From: Salvator merianae | Taxonomy: Eukaryota > Chordata > Lepidosauria > Squamata > Teiidae | Direction: 5' to 3' | Assembly (NCBI GenBank): GCA_003586115.2 | Contig: QVOM02000073.1 | Span: forward strand, 39,853,369 to 39,917,368 | Length of the DNA stretch: 64,000 nucleotides | In this document: positions 37,131-49,329 of the stretch, in pieces | Numbering within the stretch: position 1 is the stretch's first letter | Layout of the letters: each line of letters starts with the position of its first letter | The notes under the pieces: model-generated | The model's database searches: none | What the model saw: the letters and a program-made list of their open reading frames with translations, nothing else | Told to the model about the DNA's origin: nothing | Translations under genes and position numbers: made by a program

Positions 37131-39218
37131 CAGCTTTCTGTTTAGTTCTTCTTCCCTTGTTTCTTTTCGCCCAGTATTGCTGAAGTCCTACTACTGAAAA
37201 ATAAACTGTGCTAAAAAGGCAGCTATTGCTATGAAAATTACAGGCTTTAGAGTGTAATGGAACAAGATATGAAACAAATTCCACAGTTCATATTAACTAC
37301 AGATGTTATACAGCTATATATTTTTTTAAGATTAGCATGTGTCAAAAAAGCTCCATATTGGAATAGTATGAGTCTCCCTCTCTCCTCTCTTGCTCCTTAG
37401 TTATTGGCTGAAAAAATATTTAAGAATCTCTCAATGATTTCAGATCAGCAATGAACACAGACAAAACAAAACAAAGTCTTAACAAGCCCTGCTTGAGTGT
37501 CCTTAGGCAAAACACCCAAGAAATCATACCAAGTAGTAGCTAAGAATGCATTTATTTCTATTCCCCTATATGCTTTTAAAATGAAACAAAACAAACACCT
37601 TCTAGCTAGCAACTCATTCCCTTTCACTTCCTTTTTCAATAAAAACTTACAGAAATGTGTGTGACTATGTTTTACGGGACGGACACAGAAGCAGGAGGAA
37701 CATGTTTTGGTCTGCTTTATCAGAGCCTTTTAGATGTTATTCATGTTTGTAGGCCTCCTCACTAAGATGCCACACACACATACAATTATTCCAAAATGCA
37801 AGAAGTTTGACTTCTGACAGCAGTCCATTTCAGTAAGATACTGTACGGTAGCCTGTAACAGGGATAGAGAGATGTAGGTGTACATCTTTGTTAATATAGG
37901 TTCCGTAGTATTTCAGGGACAGTATGGCCACCGTCTCTACTGTGTAAATGGTTTTGTATCAAGAATATGTCAGCGTACAGAGATCTCTTTGCTTCTGTTT
38001 GTTCACTTTATGTTTTTTTGTTGCCTTTCCCCCTCATAAACCAGTAATTGCCAGGTCCAAAAGACAGTTGGAAGTAAAGAACAGAATAACTCTGAGTACG
38101 TCTTCTGTCCATAAATTTATTTTCAATACTAAACCCAAAGAAGTCTATGTTTCCTTTGCTTAACTGAAGTAACCTAATTTGCTTACTTGTTTGGCATTTT
38201 AAAATTTTACCGATCAACTAAGTCTTCTGAAACTTACTCTGATATTAGCAGATATTGGTGTACTCTTTGCACACCTTCTTCTTATCTAATTCCATTATAT
38301 TCTTGCTGAGGATTCTAAGGTTTCACGGGGATGGGGAATATTAGGGGTATTCACTTGCACTTAAAAATATTGAGTTTTTTAGCTGCACAGCCAAGATGTT
38401 TTGAATGTTTTAAAATCACAAATGCATTATTTTTTTACATGCACACTTGTCAGATTGTGCCCCTGGGTTGCAGAACCCTGTCAAGAATCAAAAACCCAAA
38501 TTTGTGATGTTGTAATATTCCAAGTTGTAACACCAAGAGCAAATCAGTTTCTGAATTATTGTCCTTTATTGATGTATTGAAGGTTTCAAATAACACAAAT
38601 AGAAGTTATGTAATTTTTGGCAAATATTGTAGATTAAATTTTCCCATGTGTAAATTTTCCCAACCCACTTATCAGTCAGGGAGAAATTTAGTTGGGTGAA
38701 AGTGGAATTAAGAATTTCACATCTAATTTTTATTATAATATTTTCTGAAGCGAAGGGGAGGTAAGTCACCAAATCTTCAGGGCAATCCTTTTCTAGATTA
38801 ATAAATGATGCTGGAGGGGTACGTGGAAACTAAACAGGTTGTGCAGTTTACTTTGATCCAGTGTAGGAATTTTATAGTAGGGATATTAAATTAACCTAAC
38901 ATTTTACTAAACTACATACACTACAAAACATCAGCTTGATGTAAAATTTGTATCCTCCATTTTAAAAATATACCCATTCCTAAAACTGTCTTTCATGTGC
39001 CCTCACGTAAACAGAACCTCCCCAAATTCTTTGTAAGTCAAATGCCTCAGAGTTTCAATGTCCTAGTATGTAAGACCCATACAGTAACCTACGCTGATCA
39101 CTGTGTTCACTGTATTTTCCAAGAACTGGCTGCACTATTTAAACATGGGTTTTGTGTGTGTTTAAAACAATTGTAATTAATATTGTTATTGTTTTACATT
39201 TTTGAGCATGATCATTGT

Positions 39219-39221
<3 letters not shown>

Positions 39222-39257
<36 letters not shown>
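39222..39257. repeat. (AT)18 microsatellite near the end of the MSX2 intron
   Basis: An uninterrupted AT dinucleotide run of 36 bases lies 160 bases before exon 2. Confidence 0.95.
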
Positions 39258-39263
<6 letters not shown>

Positions 39264-39410
39264 GCATATGGTTGGAGCTGCTCAGAAGGTTATGGTTCTA
39301 AGGCTACTATATCAATATTGTTATCAAAGGTAGAAAAGAACTGTTCTCCTAACATTTGACAACTTATTATTCTCTTGTTCTTCAGTTACTGATCTTTTTC
39401 CCCCCTCTGA

Positions 39411-39842
<432 letters not shown>

Positions 39843-40239
39843 GAAGAACGGAAAGCAATGCAATAATGGACATTCTGTTGGATCTTGCCCGATTCAAGAG
39901 TGCAGTAGAAACCTGATATTGTTTTTCTGCATGCTTTTCTCCTGCATGCTTGTATGTGCCTTATCGAAATATAGAAGTCTGAAACTTTAAGCAGAATCTG
40001 TAGGCCACAAGTTTGGGAACCAGCCAGGTGTGACCTCAACACACAGAATATGATCCCGAAAGCAAGGTGTTTCTATTAACGTACAATCTTTAAACTGATA
40101 AGTTTGTTTATATACTGCACATGGGGTAGGGAGAGGAATCAATAATTAAACCATGCCTTTACATTTTATATTCTCATGATGTTCCTAGGGAGTATCATTT
40201 TTAAAAGGTAGGAACTGTTCCTTCTTTGAAGTGAGAAAC

Positions 40240-40312
40240 TTGCAGTGCAATCCTATGCATGTTTGCTCAGAAGTCCTGCTCACTTTAATGACATTTACTC
40301 TCCACTAAATAC
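40240..40312 (+). repeat. common squamate interspersed repeat fragment (GCAATCCTATGCATGTTTGCTC type)
   Basis: The fragment reads TGCAATCCTATGCATG then TTGCTCAGAAGTCC. I recognise this motif as a very frequent interspersed repeat end in squamate genomic DNA. Related wording (CCTGGAATTAAGCCCA, TTACATGGGATTTGCTTC) is at about 19475-19512. I cannot name the family with certainty. Confidence 0.45.
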
Positions 40313-40410
40313 TAATGCTAGAAATACTAATGTGGTGAGCTTACTTTAATGTTTTGTTAGGGGAATCAATTTAAACATACTTGAGTTTTATTTATGAAAC
40401 CAATGTCAGA

Positions 40411-40416
40411 AATAAA
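40411..40416 (+). terminator. MSX2: candidate MSX2 polyadenylation signal AATAAA
   Basis: This is a canonical hexamer on the sense strand 569 bases after the stop codon, with a run of eight Ts about 5 bases downstream. It is the first perfect AATAAA after the CDS. Other sites further downstream cannot be excluded. Confidence 0.5.
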
Positions 40417-40435
40417 AGTAGTTTTTTTTCCAATA

Positions 40436-42381
40436 TTTGCATTTTCCATTGGTTCTGATGCTGCACCTACATTTATTCCAGTACTAAAATCAAAGCCATC
40501 AAATGCCCCTGATGCAAAATGATGGACTGGGTGAACTATAGGTCTGAAGTAGGAAAAGCATTTTCCCTGTTCGGATTCAGCCCTTTAAAAGTGCAGTCTT
40601 CAAACACTTGTCCTCATCTCCTGGAAGTAAGGGGGACTGACTGAGAAGAAATAGCCCAAAGTCTACCATGCAGAGGATTCATGCCAATGATAATTTTGTT
40701 CCTCTTTCTTTTGCAGTTTATTTTTTTTTATAAGACATTATATAGGAGGGGTGTGTGCGTGTGTGCATGTGTGTGCAAGAGACTGAGAGAGAGATAGCAA
40801 AGGAAGAGAGCCCCGGGGCTTTGCAAGAGTATTGTCTTGATCCCTTGTTTAAAAAAATGTCAGGTACCAGTCCATTTGAGTATGCTTGACTTCTTGAATG
40901 ATGCTAAGGAGGGAAAGAAGACAAGAGGTATGAAGACATTAATGTTGCTGCTCTTCAGAAGTGTGTGTGTGTATGTGTTTGCCCATGCAAGTGCAGAAAG
41001 ACTATTGAAACCATGTTGCAGTGTTTTCTTTGTATTGCAATATTCTGTGCTTTAACTATTATTAGCTTGTAAAAATGAATTTGTGCTTTATTGGTTCTTA
41101 AGTTGCCCATAGATTGAGACAGTCAAGCAAACCTTTGAGAACTAGATGGTGCCTCTCTAAAGACAGGAGACTTTCCCTTTCTGCAAACGCTTTCTGAGAG
41201 CAGAGAAGAGTTCTATTAGTTTCCTAGGTACTATGCAACCCATTTTCATTCTAATTACAGCATGATTACTATCGCTAAACTTTGTAGTAAAGTATCTATA
41301 GAGGGTGCAACATCCTGAAGAGGGGATTTCTCAAAGATGTATTTTAAAGTGCTCTAACAGGAAAGAAGGAAGGAGTCACAAAATTTGTTGGGGTTTATTT
41401 TTGTTTTCGCCCTCCTGCAGGCTGTGTTATGAACTGCTCTGCCCCTTAGCTCTGTCTATTCTCCTCTCTTCCCAGCATATTAAAAATCCCTTTGAAAGGG
41501 ATGCCTTGTACAATTTTATATATTTTATTGAAGATTTATTATTTCTTATCTTTTATTTAGAATTAAATTTAAAAACAAATCTTGTTTAATTGTGTGTGGG
41601 TTTGTCCATGTTCAGAGTTATTTAATTTACAAGATAAGTATGGTCTGATACCTTTTTCTTGATCAAATATTAGAAATACTAAGTAGAGTATTGCTGTTTT
41701 CATTCCATTGATCCACCATTTCCCATGCTTTCTAACTGAAATCTAAAGAAGGGCTTCATCTACCAAACACAAAATCCAGAAACTCAAAATCATCATGAAT
41801 TTAAATTCAAATGCCCAATCTTCTGGGCATTTTAAAATGAAGCTGCCGTCACAGTCAATTATACAGTGGGTATAATTCCCACTGAACTGAACATAGTTTA
41901 TCTCCAACTAGCCACAAATAGATCACACTATAATTAATCTTCCTTCGGCACCTTTACTGAATTTAGATTATTGCTATGAATTTCCAGGTGCCTTCATTTT
42001 TATTTCTATGGTGAAATTACTCAATCTGTACATCAGTTAGGTAGTTGGCAATGATGTTCTCCTGTCAGAATGAGTCAAAGGAAATTCCCAGTTTTATTCA
42101 ACTGGGTAGCAGTTCTGACCTGACGTGGCTTTTCATGCGCAATCATTGTTGCTTGATTTCACTAGGATTTCTTCCAAGTACATACTTGCTCTCCTTGGAT
42201 GAGAATCCAAGGAGAGATTTGCACATTCACATGAGAGATATAAAATTACTTGTTATCAGATTCAGAAACACAAACAGTTGTAGGCTATCCATCAAAGCTG
42301 TTGTTAATACCGGGCCTCTCTCAAGTGGAAGTATACCTGCGGAGTGCCCGAGAGGCTATGGAGTCAGATTAATGCTCTTCT
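40436..42381. other. non-coding; microsatellite, possible distal MSX2 3' UTR
   Basis: A GT-rich microsatellite lies at about 40750-40777. There is no coding content. T-rich and ATTTA-containing stretches between 40.9 and 41.6 kb could belong to a longer MSX2 transcript, but no canonical AATAAA in a convincing setting was seen. Confidence 0.45.
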
Positions 42382-42555
42382 AAGGCTCTAGCTCAGTAGT
42401 AACACAAGCAGCCTGGAAAGCAAGGGGTTGCCAGTTCGATTCCCAGGCCCTCCCTGGAAATAGGCAATGGCAAAGCACTTCTGCCAAGAAAACAGATAGA
42501 GGTGCCATGCAGCCGGCTAGTAGTCAGTCATGACTTGATGGTACCAAAACATTAG
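42382..42555 (+). mobile_element. tRNA-derived SINE with BovB-like tail
   Basis: An A-box-like TAGCTCAGTAGT (42389-42400) and a B box GTTCGATTCCC (42434-42444) are spaced as in a tRNA promoter. They are followed by GGCAATGGCAAAGCACTTCT and the tail AGTCATGACTTGATGGTACC, which resembles the RTE/BovB-type end of squamate SINEs. It is not a functional tRNA because no acceptor stem or anticodon arm can be folded. Confidence 0.7.
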
Positions 42556-43600
42556 GCAAATAGAACCAGATTCAAAGAGCTTGAGTGTGCTGATGCTTTT
42601 ATAGAACTTTTTGCAGGGGATGCTGGAATGGCTTGTACTTATTAGAGGGGAGACTGTTTTTGTGTTTAGGAGTTTCCAACTTGTAAGTTAGTTCAATGGA
42701 CTAAATACTTAAGCTGTGGAGAAAACCTACCACCACCAGCAGCAGCTCTGAAATCAGCTGCCTGCATGCCTACACTACCATAATATGACAAGAATTTATT
42801 TATTTATTTTTAATTATTCCTAATAGGAGGTCTTCATCTGCCAGTGTTAATGCCTGAAGAATCTTGGCATTATCATGGATTAACAAAGCACTTTCTTACA
42901 ACTTTGGTTCTTAATAATTAGAGTGCTTAACACTCCTGTAGCTGGGGTGGAAGTAAGGCTTACGCACTGGGGATTTAGTGAAATCTTACCATTTCCTTGA
43001 GAAAATAGTAGGTAGTGGCGGGGTATCTGCTTTACTTGCACAAATGTCCACGTTTGTTCCCTAGCATGTCCCCGAAGAAGGTAATGGCAAACTGTTGCCT
43101 CTGTAACCACAGAAATTGCCTGTCTCTGTCCCTGTAGCCACAGCAGCTGAGCTAGTGGTCTTTATCTTAACAAGCGATGAGCTTCGAACACAGGACTGTG
43201 CGTTTCTGTGATCATGATTCATGAAAGAGGGCAAATTCACTCTGAAAGGCCTGGAGTCTTGTGTGTGACACGGAGCCAGAGTCTCTTGGTTTCCAATTCA
43301 GGAACGCACATTTTCCAAGCTGACTGCGTCCCTGGAGCCTTTTCTGAAATAAGGAAAATCAGCTGTTTCAGATGAAGCTACAGGGAGGAAGGAAGGAACG
43401 TTAACCTGTTACATTTCAAGCTAGCGAGCATCTATTAAACAGAAGAACCTTGAGTGGAAATGGATAACAACCCAACCCAAATATAGTACCCTGTTTTCTC
43501 AATCACAGGTCTGCTTTAGAGCATCTAGACCCCGTTGCCAAGACACATATTAAAGCCTCTGGATTTGCACGGTTCTGCCTGGTAAACTACGTTCTGTTGC
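42556..43600. other. non-coding; possible SINE pieces, no gene
   Basis: AAGGTAATGGCAAACTGTTGC at about 43078-43099 resembles the conserved GGCAATGGTAAACC region of squamate SINEs. The rest was not recognised. Confidence 0.35.
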
Positions 43601-45130
43601 CAGGACAGATGCACAGGTGTGGTCCTACAGGCTCCTCCAGGAGCTGCGCTTCACTCGAGCCTTCCTTTACCTGACAGTCAGAATCTCTTCTCCCCCTCCA
43701 TTTCAGCCGCACCCTCCACAGACCTTTCTAATTATCATTTATAGCTTAGCTATAAAAAGGGGGGGGGGAGGAGAAGAGAGACCTTTTAAAAGAGAGAGTT
43801 GCCTTAATTTAGCAGGGTAGAGACAGCCATTAATGATCCTTGATGTTCTTAAAAAGAAATAGAGAGAGAGAGACGGAGCCAAGGGAGGGCTGTAAAGCAA
43901 AGGAAAGCAGGAGTTTTTCGGCATAAATCAGCAGTGTCAGGGATTACTAGGAAATCTTCGCGCTGGAAATTCTTTGAGCAAGGGAGCTTTAAGGGTGTTA
44001 GGAGTGATCTTGCAAGGGGCTCCAGGATTTATTACAGAGGGCCAGGGTGTTGAAGGGATAAACTTCCAAGCCGCCTCCCTCCCCCCCCCCCCCGGTCCCA
44101 CTTCGCTTCGTCCCCCAATATAACAGAGACAACCGCCGGTGTTTCGGAAGTGAAGGTTCCCGGCGCCCAGTTTATTAACTGCACCAATCGAAGCTTTCAG
44201 GAAAGCGAGTTAATTGAGTATTAGCTTTTATGAGAAGGGCGGTGCCTGTGCCCCCCCCCCCTTTAAATCTCTCTCACACACGCGCACGCACTGGGAAGAT
44301 TTCGTCGCAGCTCTAATAGGAGGCGCCCTGGAGGCAACGGCGTGTGGATGTCTGTGTGTGAATGAGTGAGTAGTGTAAGTGTAAACTGAATCAATTACTT
44401 CCAGCGAGCTCGGGAAACGGTGCTGCCTCATTATCCCAAAATTTCCCACTCGCCCCCGCCCCCACCCCGCGCGCCCCAAAGCGTTTTTGCAAGAAGCTGA
44501 GAAAGCCGCTCTTTAATAGGGTTTATTTGAATGCAAAGTTGAATTGTTCCCGAAGTAGTTTCTGACACAAAACAGATGCCTTCCTTAGCAGGGAAAGAGA
44601 GAGAGTGTAGAGTTTGCTTGTTGGCATCGGATCCAGAGATGGAAGGAGATGGGATTTTTTTCTGTTTTGTTTAATTCCGGGAGAAAGTGGACAATAATTG
44701 GAGCAATAAATATTTGGCTTTTTAAAATAAATAAAGGCCGAGAGCAAACATGCGCGTCGCGAAGAATGGGTCTGAGGCTTCAAGGTTTCGTTTTGACGAG
44801 CGAAGCCTGGCGGAGGCGTCGGCAGTGGAAGCGAAGCGAATCCCCTCGCTGCCAACGCCGCCATTCCAGCCCTTTGCGCGGGACTCCGAATTCCCCCGCG
44901 ACGCAGCTGTTGACATAAACAGTTAGGAATGGTCTCTTTGGCAAGGCTCACGCCGTGGCCATCCGGCGCTGCGGAGTCTGCATTTCATGTTGTCACATTG
45001 CCTTGTCAAACCCCGGGGTTTCCTGCTTTTTATGGACGGCAAGCCGAGCGATTTCAGGAGCTTTATTAAATCAAGGCGTCGGTTCAATCCTGAGGGGGGA
45101 AGGGGGGGGGGAAGCAAACGAGCACGATTA
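43600..45130. promoter_or_regulatory. GC-rich, repeat-poor block 4-5 kb downstream of MSX2: candidate regulatory region
   Basis: CpG-rich stretches (about 44040-44480 and 44740-45060) alternate with TAAT-containing motifs (TTTCTAATTATCATTT at about 43727, CCATTAATGATCC at about 43828, GAATCAATTACTTCC at about 44386). A hairpin TTTATAGC / GCTATAAA (43738-43756) runs into TATAAAAAGG. C and G homopolymers punctuate it. No protein was recognised. Enhancer or unannotated ncRNA promoter function is inference. Confidence 0.35.
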
Positions 45131-46420
45131 TTAATATTTTTAAACAACAACAGCAACGACAGTTGCTATTATTTATTTATTTAGGGCGACGTAGGATTAC
45201 CGTTTAAAACCGCGAGGGAGGCTTGGAAAGTTTAGAGGGAATTCCCCCCCCCCCGCCTACGCTTTTTTTGGGGGGGGGTTGACTCGGAAGCAAGTCTTGC
45301 TGTGTTTACATTTCCACCTATTTTGTACGTGGAAGGGTTACTGCAATGCTCCAAACACCTATTTCATCAATCTTTAGACACTGCATGGAGTCGGATCTTG
45401 AGCGTACTCACCCAGTAGTTCCCGGAGTTCGGTAGGGCACCCCCTCCCCTAGTTATTTTCCGTGACCAGACCCGACCCTTTCGTCTCTTACACAGAAGAA
45501 AGAGAGCAAGACAGCAATGTTTTTGATAAGGAGAAGCTGCTATGTCTGTCTCCATCTGTATCTAGGCGGATCATGTGGCAGAAACGCCTTGGGTTTGCCG
45601 CCTGCTCACACGCACGCTGGAGCTCGGGTTCTGCCTGGGTTCTACGCCTCTGCTCCGGCAGGAATCTGATGCGTAGCTGCGGCAAGATACTTTGGGCCCC
45701 AGCACTGAAGTCCGACTGAGCTAAATTAGACTCGCTTCGGAGGTGTATACAAAAGAACACTCGCCATCAAAACAAGCCATTTTTCTTCCACATTGGGTTA
45801 GATAAAGCAAAAGGTAAATGACTTGTCACATTGCTGGTGTGTTCTCTACACTCCGGAGGTTAATCCAAGGTGGATTAGATTTTTGGTGTAGCTGGGCCCC
45901 AGGACCGTACAAGCATATCGCTTTGGGCTTCCTCTTTCCTTATCTTCGTGACATCGTATTCGCCTCCGGCTTTGCAACGGTGCTCCGCTTCAGATCTCCT
46001 GCTCCTGAGCAAGTTCCATTAACGCCAAGCCATCCACCCATCGAAGTTTAAGGATCAATGCATACTGGGCTTTGCTGAGAATCTGCTTTAACGGGTTTCA
46101 AGGTAATTACAGAGATCACTTGGCTGGCTGGGAGAGGAATTTCCTCCTTCTGAATTAAGCACCGTGGACTGCAGCCTTGCGCGCAACTACCTGCGTTTTC
46201 CGCTTTCTTTTGCCATTTGCTTGCCGTTCAGCTAAGCATGGAATCCATGCCTGCGCTAGAAGAGACTGGAGTCCCAGTTCTGAACACAGTTCCTTGAGCG
46301 TAAAGCACAATGAGACTTGGCCTATCAATCTCCTTTGACTTGCCGTCAGCTCTAAAAAAGTGTGGAAGCATTGCAGCCTTCCTCTGCCAATTTTTATCTG
46401 TCTCAGAGTCAACATTTCTT
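45131..46420. other. non-coding; no gene recognised
   Basis: Moderately GC-rich DNA with a (TTTA)n run at about 45170 and C/G homopolymers at about 45245-45280. Open frames of up to 90 codons have no recognisable features. Confidence 0.45.
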
Positions 46421-46421
46421 A

Positions 46422-46563
46422 CCTTCTTTCCTTCTTTCCTTCCTTCCTCCTTTCCTTCCTTCCTTCCTTCCTTCTTTCTTTCCTTCCTTCTTTCTTTCCT
46501 TCCTTTCTCTTTCCTTCCTTCCTTCCTTCCTTCCTTCCTTCCTTCCTTCCTTCCTTCCTTCCC
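46422..46563 (+). repeat. (TTCC)n / (TTTC)n microsatellite
   Basis: About 140 bases of CTTT/CTTC tetranucleotides end in an uninterrupted TTCC run. All frames through it are open and give artefactual Ser/Phe/Leu- or Lys/Glu/Arg-rich translations. Confidence 0.97.
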
Positions 46564-46864
46564 CCCAACCTGATGCCTGTGACCTTTTATTCTTAAGGGC
46601 AAAAGCAGGCCTTAGGATCTAAAAGTTGATACAACCTTCCTTCAGGCTCATCGAGGTCGATTTTACCAAAAGTTTACTTTCAGTTTATTATATCAGACAA
46701 GGAGGCTGCTGTGGTGCAGGAGGCTTCACAGGCTCGACTTCTTCAACGGGAAAACCTTCCTCCCATTTAGAGTTGCTGCTAGCACATTCGCACTTGCTGT
46801 CATCTCTGGTCACTGTCAGAAAGTAGAGCTCGTGGAACTCGGCTGTAAACGAAAAGCCACAAGA

Positions 46865-47033
46865 GTGCACTGAGATGTGTATGGAGGATGAGATGGATAG
46901 ATAGCGTCAGGGAGGCAATGAACCTGAGCTTGGGCAGGCTCTGGGAAACAGTAGAGGACAGAAGGGCCTCGCATGCTGTAGCCCATGGAGTCACAAAGAG
47001 TCGGGCACAACCGAACCCTTGAACAACAACAAA
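46865..47033 (+). mobile_element. BovB (RTE-clade) LINE 3' end
   Basis: TGGAGGATGAGATGGATAGA, GGAGGCAATGAACCTGAGCT, GGGCCTCGCATGCTGTAGCC, CATGGAGTCACAAAGAGTCG and GGCACAACCGAAC are diagnostic of the BovB 3' end, terminating in CAACAACAA. BovB is abundant in squamates and was transferred horizontally into ruminants, so this fragment supports a squamate source. Confidence 0.85.
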
Positions 47034-47158
47034 TGTGTGTATTGCTGTCTCCATTGCGTTCACTTAAAGGTCTACTGCATAACTTTTTACCTGTGGTGTT
47101 TCTTAACATTGTTGGTTCAGAGCAACCATAAGGCCACATATGGTAGGGAATCACAAAC

Positions 47159-47160
<2 letters not shown>

Positions 47161-47218
<58 letters not shown>
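47161..47218 (+). repeat. (GA)n microsatellite
   Basis: A GAAA run passes into more than 20 GA dinucleotides. Confidence 0.97.
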
Positions 47219-47220
<2 letters not shown>

Positions 47221-48129
47221 ATCAAATGATATCTAATGAACTTATGCTTCTATAACACAGTTGACTATTTACAATGCTGAGTCCTCTGGATTCAAGTCAA
47301 TTATTTCAGAGCAGGATAAGGCTACTCACATGTTCTCTTGCACAAGAACATTCACTGTTCTCTTGTACAAGCATATTAATATGCACTGTTACATCCAGAT
47401 TCAAATTGTTCTCTAGAAATGTTAAGAATAAATTTTGGCAAGAGTTCCATATTCAGCACTCTACTTGAATCTCTTGGTGCATATTCTGAATGAGGTCTTC
47501 CATATCTGATTGTTTCTTCTTATATTCTACCCTATTATGCATTCCTAGTACAGAGGCCATGGCTGACTACAAAGCATAGTGTTCCTTGCGCATGTGTGGA
47601 TGGATATGGTTAGCCATTGTGCATAGGGATGCACATACACAAAGGCAACTTTCACACACATGCAGACCCATCATACATAACTTTGGCACATGTGTGGTTG
47701 TTTTTCCCTCTTGCTATTTTTTTCATCCAGTGGGAGAAATTTCAGAAGTGATGAAAGAATCTCAGAAAGACTTGAAAGCGTTGTTCTTTCAAGATGACAG
47801 TCAAAAGCAACATCACCAACCACCTAAGGACTTGGGTTGCTATGGGCAGTAAATCACCCAGAATTCAAGAAGGCTGCAAGACTCCACTTTGACCTAAACT
47901 TATTTACTGAGGAACAAGATCCTTTGCAGTCACCTGGGCTTGTTCAATGTTCTTTTCCAGAGAATACAGAAAACGCTAGCTTAGGGAAAGAGAACAATCC
48001 TCTCCAAATTGCCTTGATTTCGCCATAAACTTCCTCATACAACTATTCCGGCCAGGAAATCCTCTGCTAAACTTCATGTCTGGTCTAAGACCTTAAGCAC
48101 CCACATCAATATCCAGTCAGGGTTACCGA

Positions 48130-48915
48130 ATGGGAAAACGCACAAGCCTGAGTTCAGAGGTCTCCCAATGCAGGGAAGGTTTTGAGGAACAGATCAAACT
48201 GGAATCTGATACAGTTACGATCGCCTTTGCTTCCGAATGGGTTCCATCCCGCCCTCCAGTCACACGCGTCCGTGTATACGTATCTATACATACAATTCAG
48301 AGGCTAAGCGATTTCTGCTCCCTTCATCCAATGCTAGCAAAAGAAAACTCACAAACACGGCTTGGAAACGTGAAACGGAAGATGAAACCAGCAAGCGAAA
48401 TAGAAAAGCGGAAAGGTGTTTACGTGGAAAAAAGGTTCTTTTTAAAAATTCAGTATGGTGCAGGCGACCCTAAATATATTATATCCAGATTGACTACTGT
48501 GAACAGAATTTACTTCCACTGCGCTGGAGATAACTGCCTGAGCGTGGAAAAAGGAAAAAGTTTAAGGGTGTCCCAGAAACAGGTCAGATTCGTCTTAGGG
48601 CCTTTCAGAAATGTATGCCCAATTTTTCAGCTGCAAAGAATTGAGCCTCTCTGTGCTCGAAATCATAGTCTAATTAATATTGTTTTCATTTCAATACGTG
48701 CCCGCCTCTCCTGGGGAAATGTGCATTTCTGCTGTGACTTCTCAAGTTCACAGGACGCTACGTCGAAGAAACAGGGGCGAGGAGAAGGGAGTCTGAGCGG
48801 CAGACATTTCCAATGCTGGCCCATCCTCAAGCTAACATCACAAAGAAATCCCGTTTCTGCGACTTTAAGTGAGAACCTCAGCGGCAACCAAGCTAGACAT
48901 GTCAGTAAACGTTGA
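48130..48915 (+). other. 261-codon open frame of unknown status
   Basis: This is an open frame from ATG at 48130, the longest forward frame in the right half of the window. The product would begin MGKRTSLSSEVSQCREGFEE. I see no signal peptide, membrane segment, repeat or known domain, and no promoter, exon partner or polyadenylation context. The underlying DNA is repeat-poor and may be conserved regulatory sequence, in which long chance frames can occur. I treat it as non-coding unless transcript or cross-species codon evidence appears. Confidence 0.15.
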
Positions 48916-49329
48916 TTTCTCTGCGTTCCAGAGGTTTGCGTTTGTTCAGCTGCCACTGTGAATCCGGATCTGAACTATCTTATCTTTGCATAGGCAGACA
49001 AGTGCGCGCCGGCGCGCACACGGAGCGTTATAAAGGTATTGAAGGAAATGATAACCTCCACCATCATCAGACGGAGGAAAGCAAATTTTCTTGGCAGAAG
49101 AAGACGCTCCATCTTTCTCTAAAAGAAAAAGAAATCCCATAAGGAGCTATTCGAATAGGCAAGGAACTTGTAAAGGATTTGGAACTGGAGGGGAGGGGTA
49201 GGTCTCTTGAAAATATGCGGTGCCCATATTTTCTTTAAATGCTTGTGCCAGCATTTAGGTCCCGACTTTGTTTAAAATTAGAATATTTTCCCAGAAATGT
49301 AACGGATTGCTTTAGAAATACGGGATTGG

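Larger units (their letters stand above)
39843..40435 (+). other. MSX2: probable MSX2 3' UTR (minimum extent)
   Basis: Untranslated sequence follows the stop codon. The first canonical AATAAA lies at 40411-40416 (in GTCAGAAATAAAAGTAG), followed by a T-rich stretch suitable as a downstream cleavage element; a weaker ATTAAA is at about 40145-40150. Mammalian MSX2 transcripts have longer 3' UTRs, so a distal site after 40.5 kb may also be used. A piece similar to a common squamate interspersed repeat lies within it at about 40240-40310. Confidence 0.5.

Noticed and set aside
42389..42444. Possible tRNA gene (A and B boxes)
   Set aside because: The surrounding sequence cannot form a cloverleaf and continues into a SINE body and BovB-like tail.
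46228..46622. Open frames of 78-124 codons on both strands
   Set aside because: They are translations of the (TTCC)n microsatellite.
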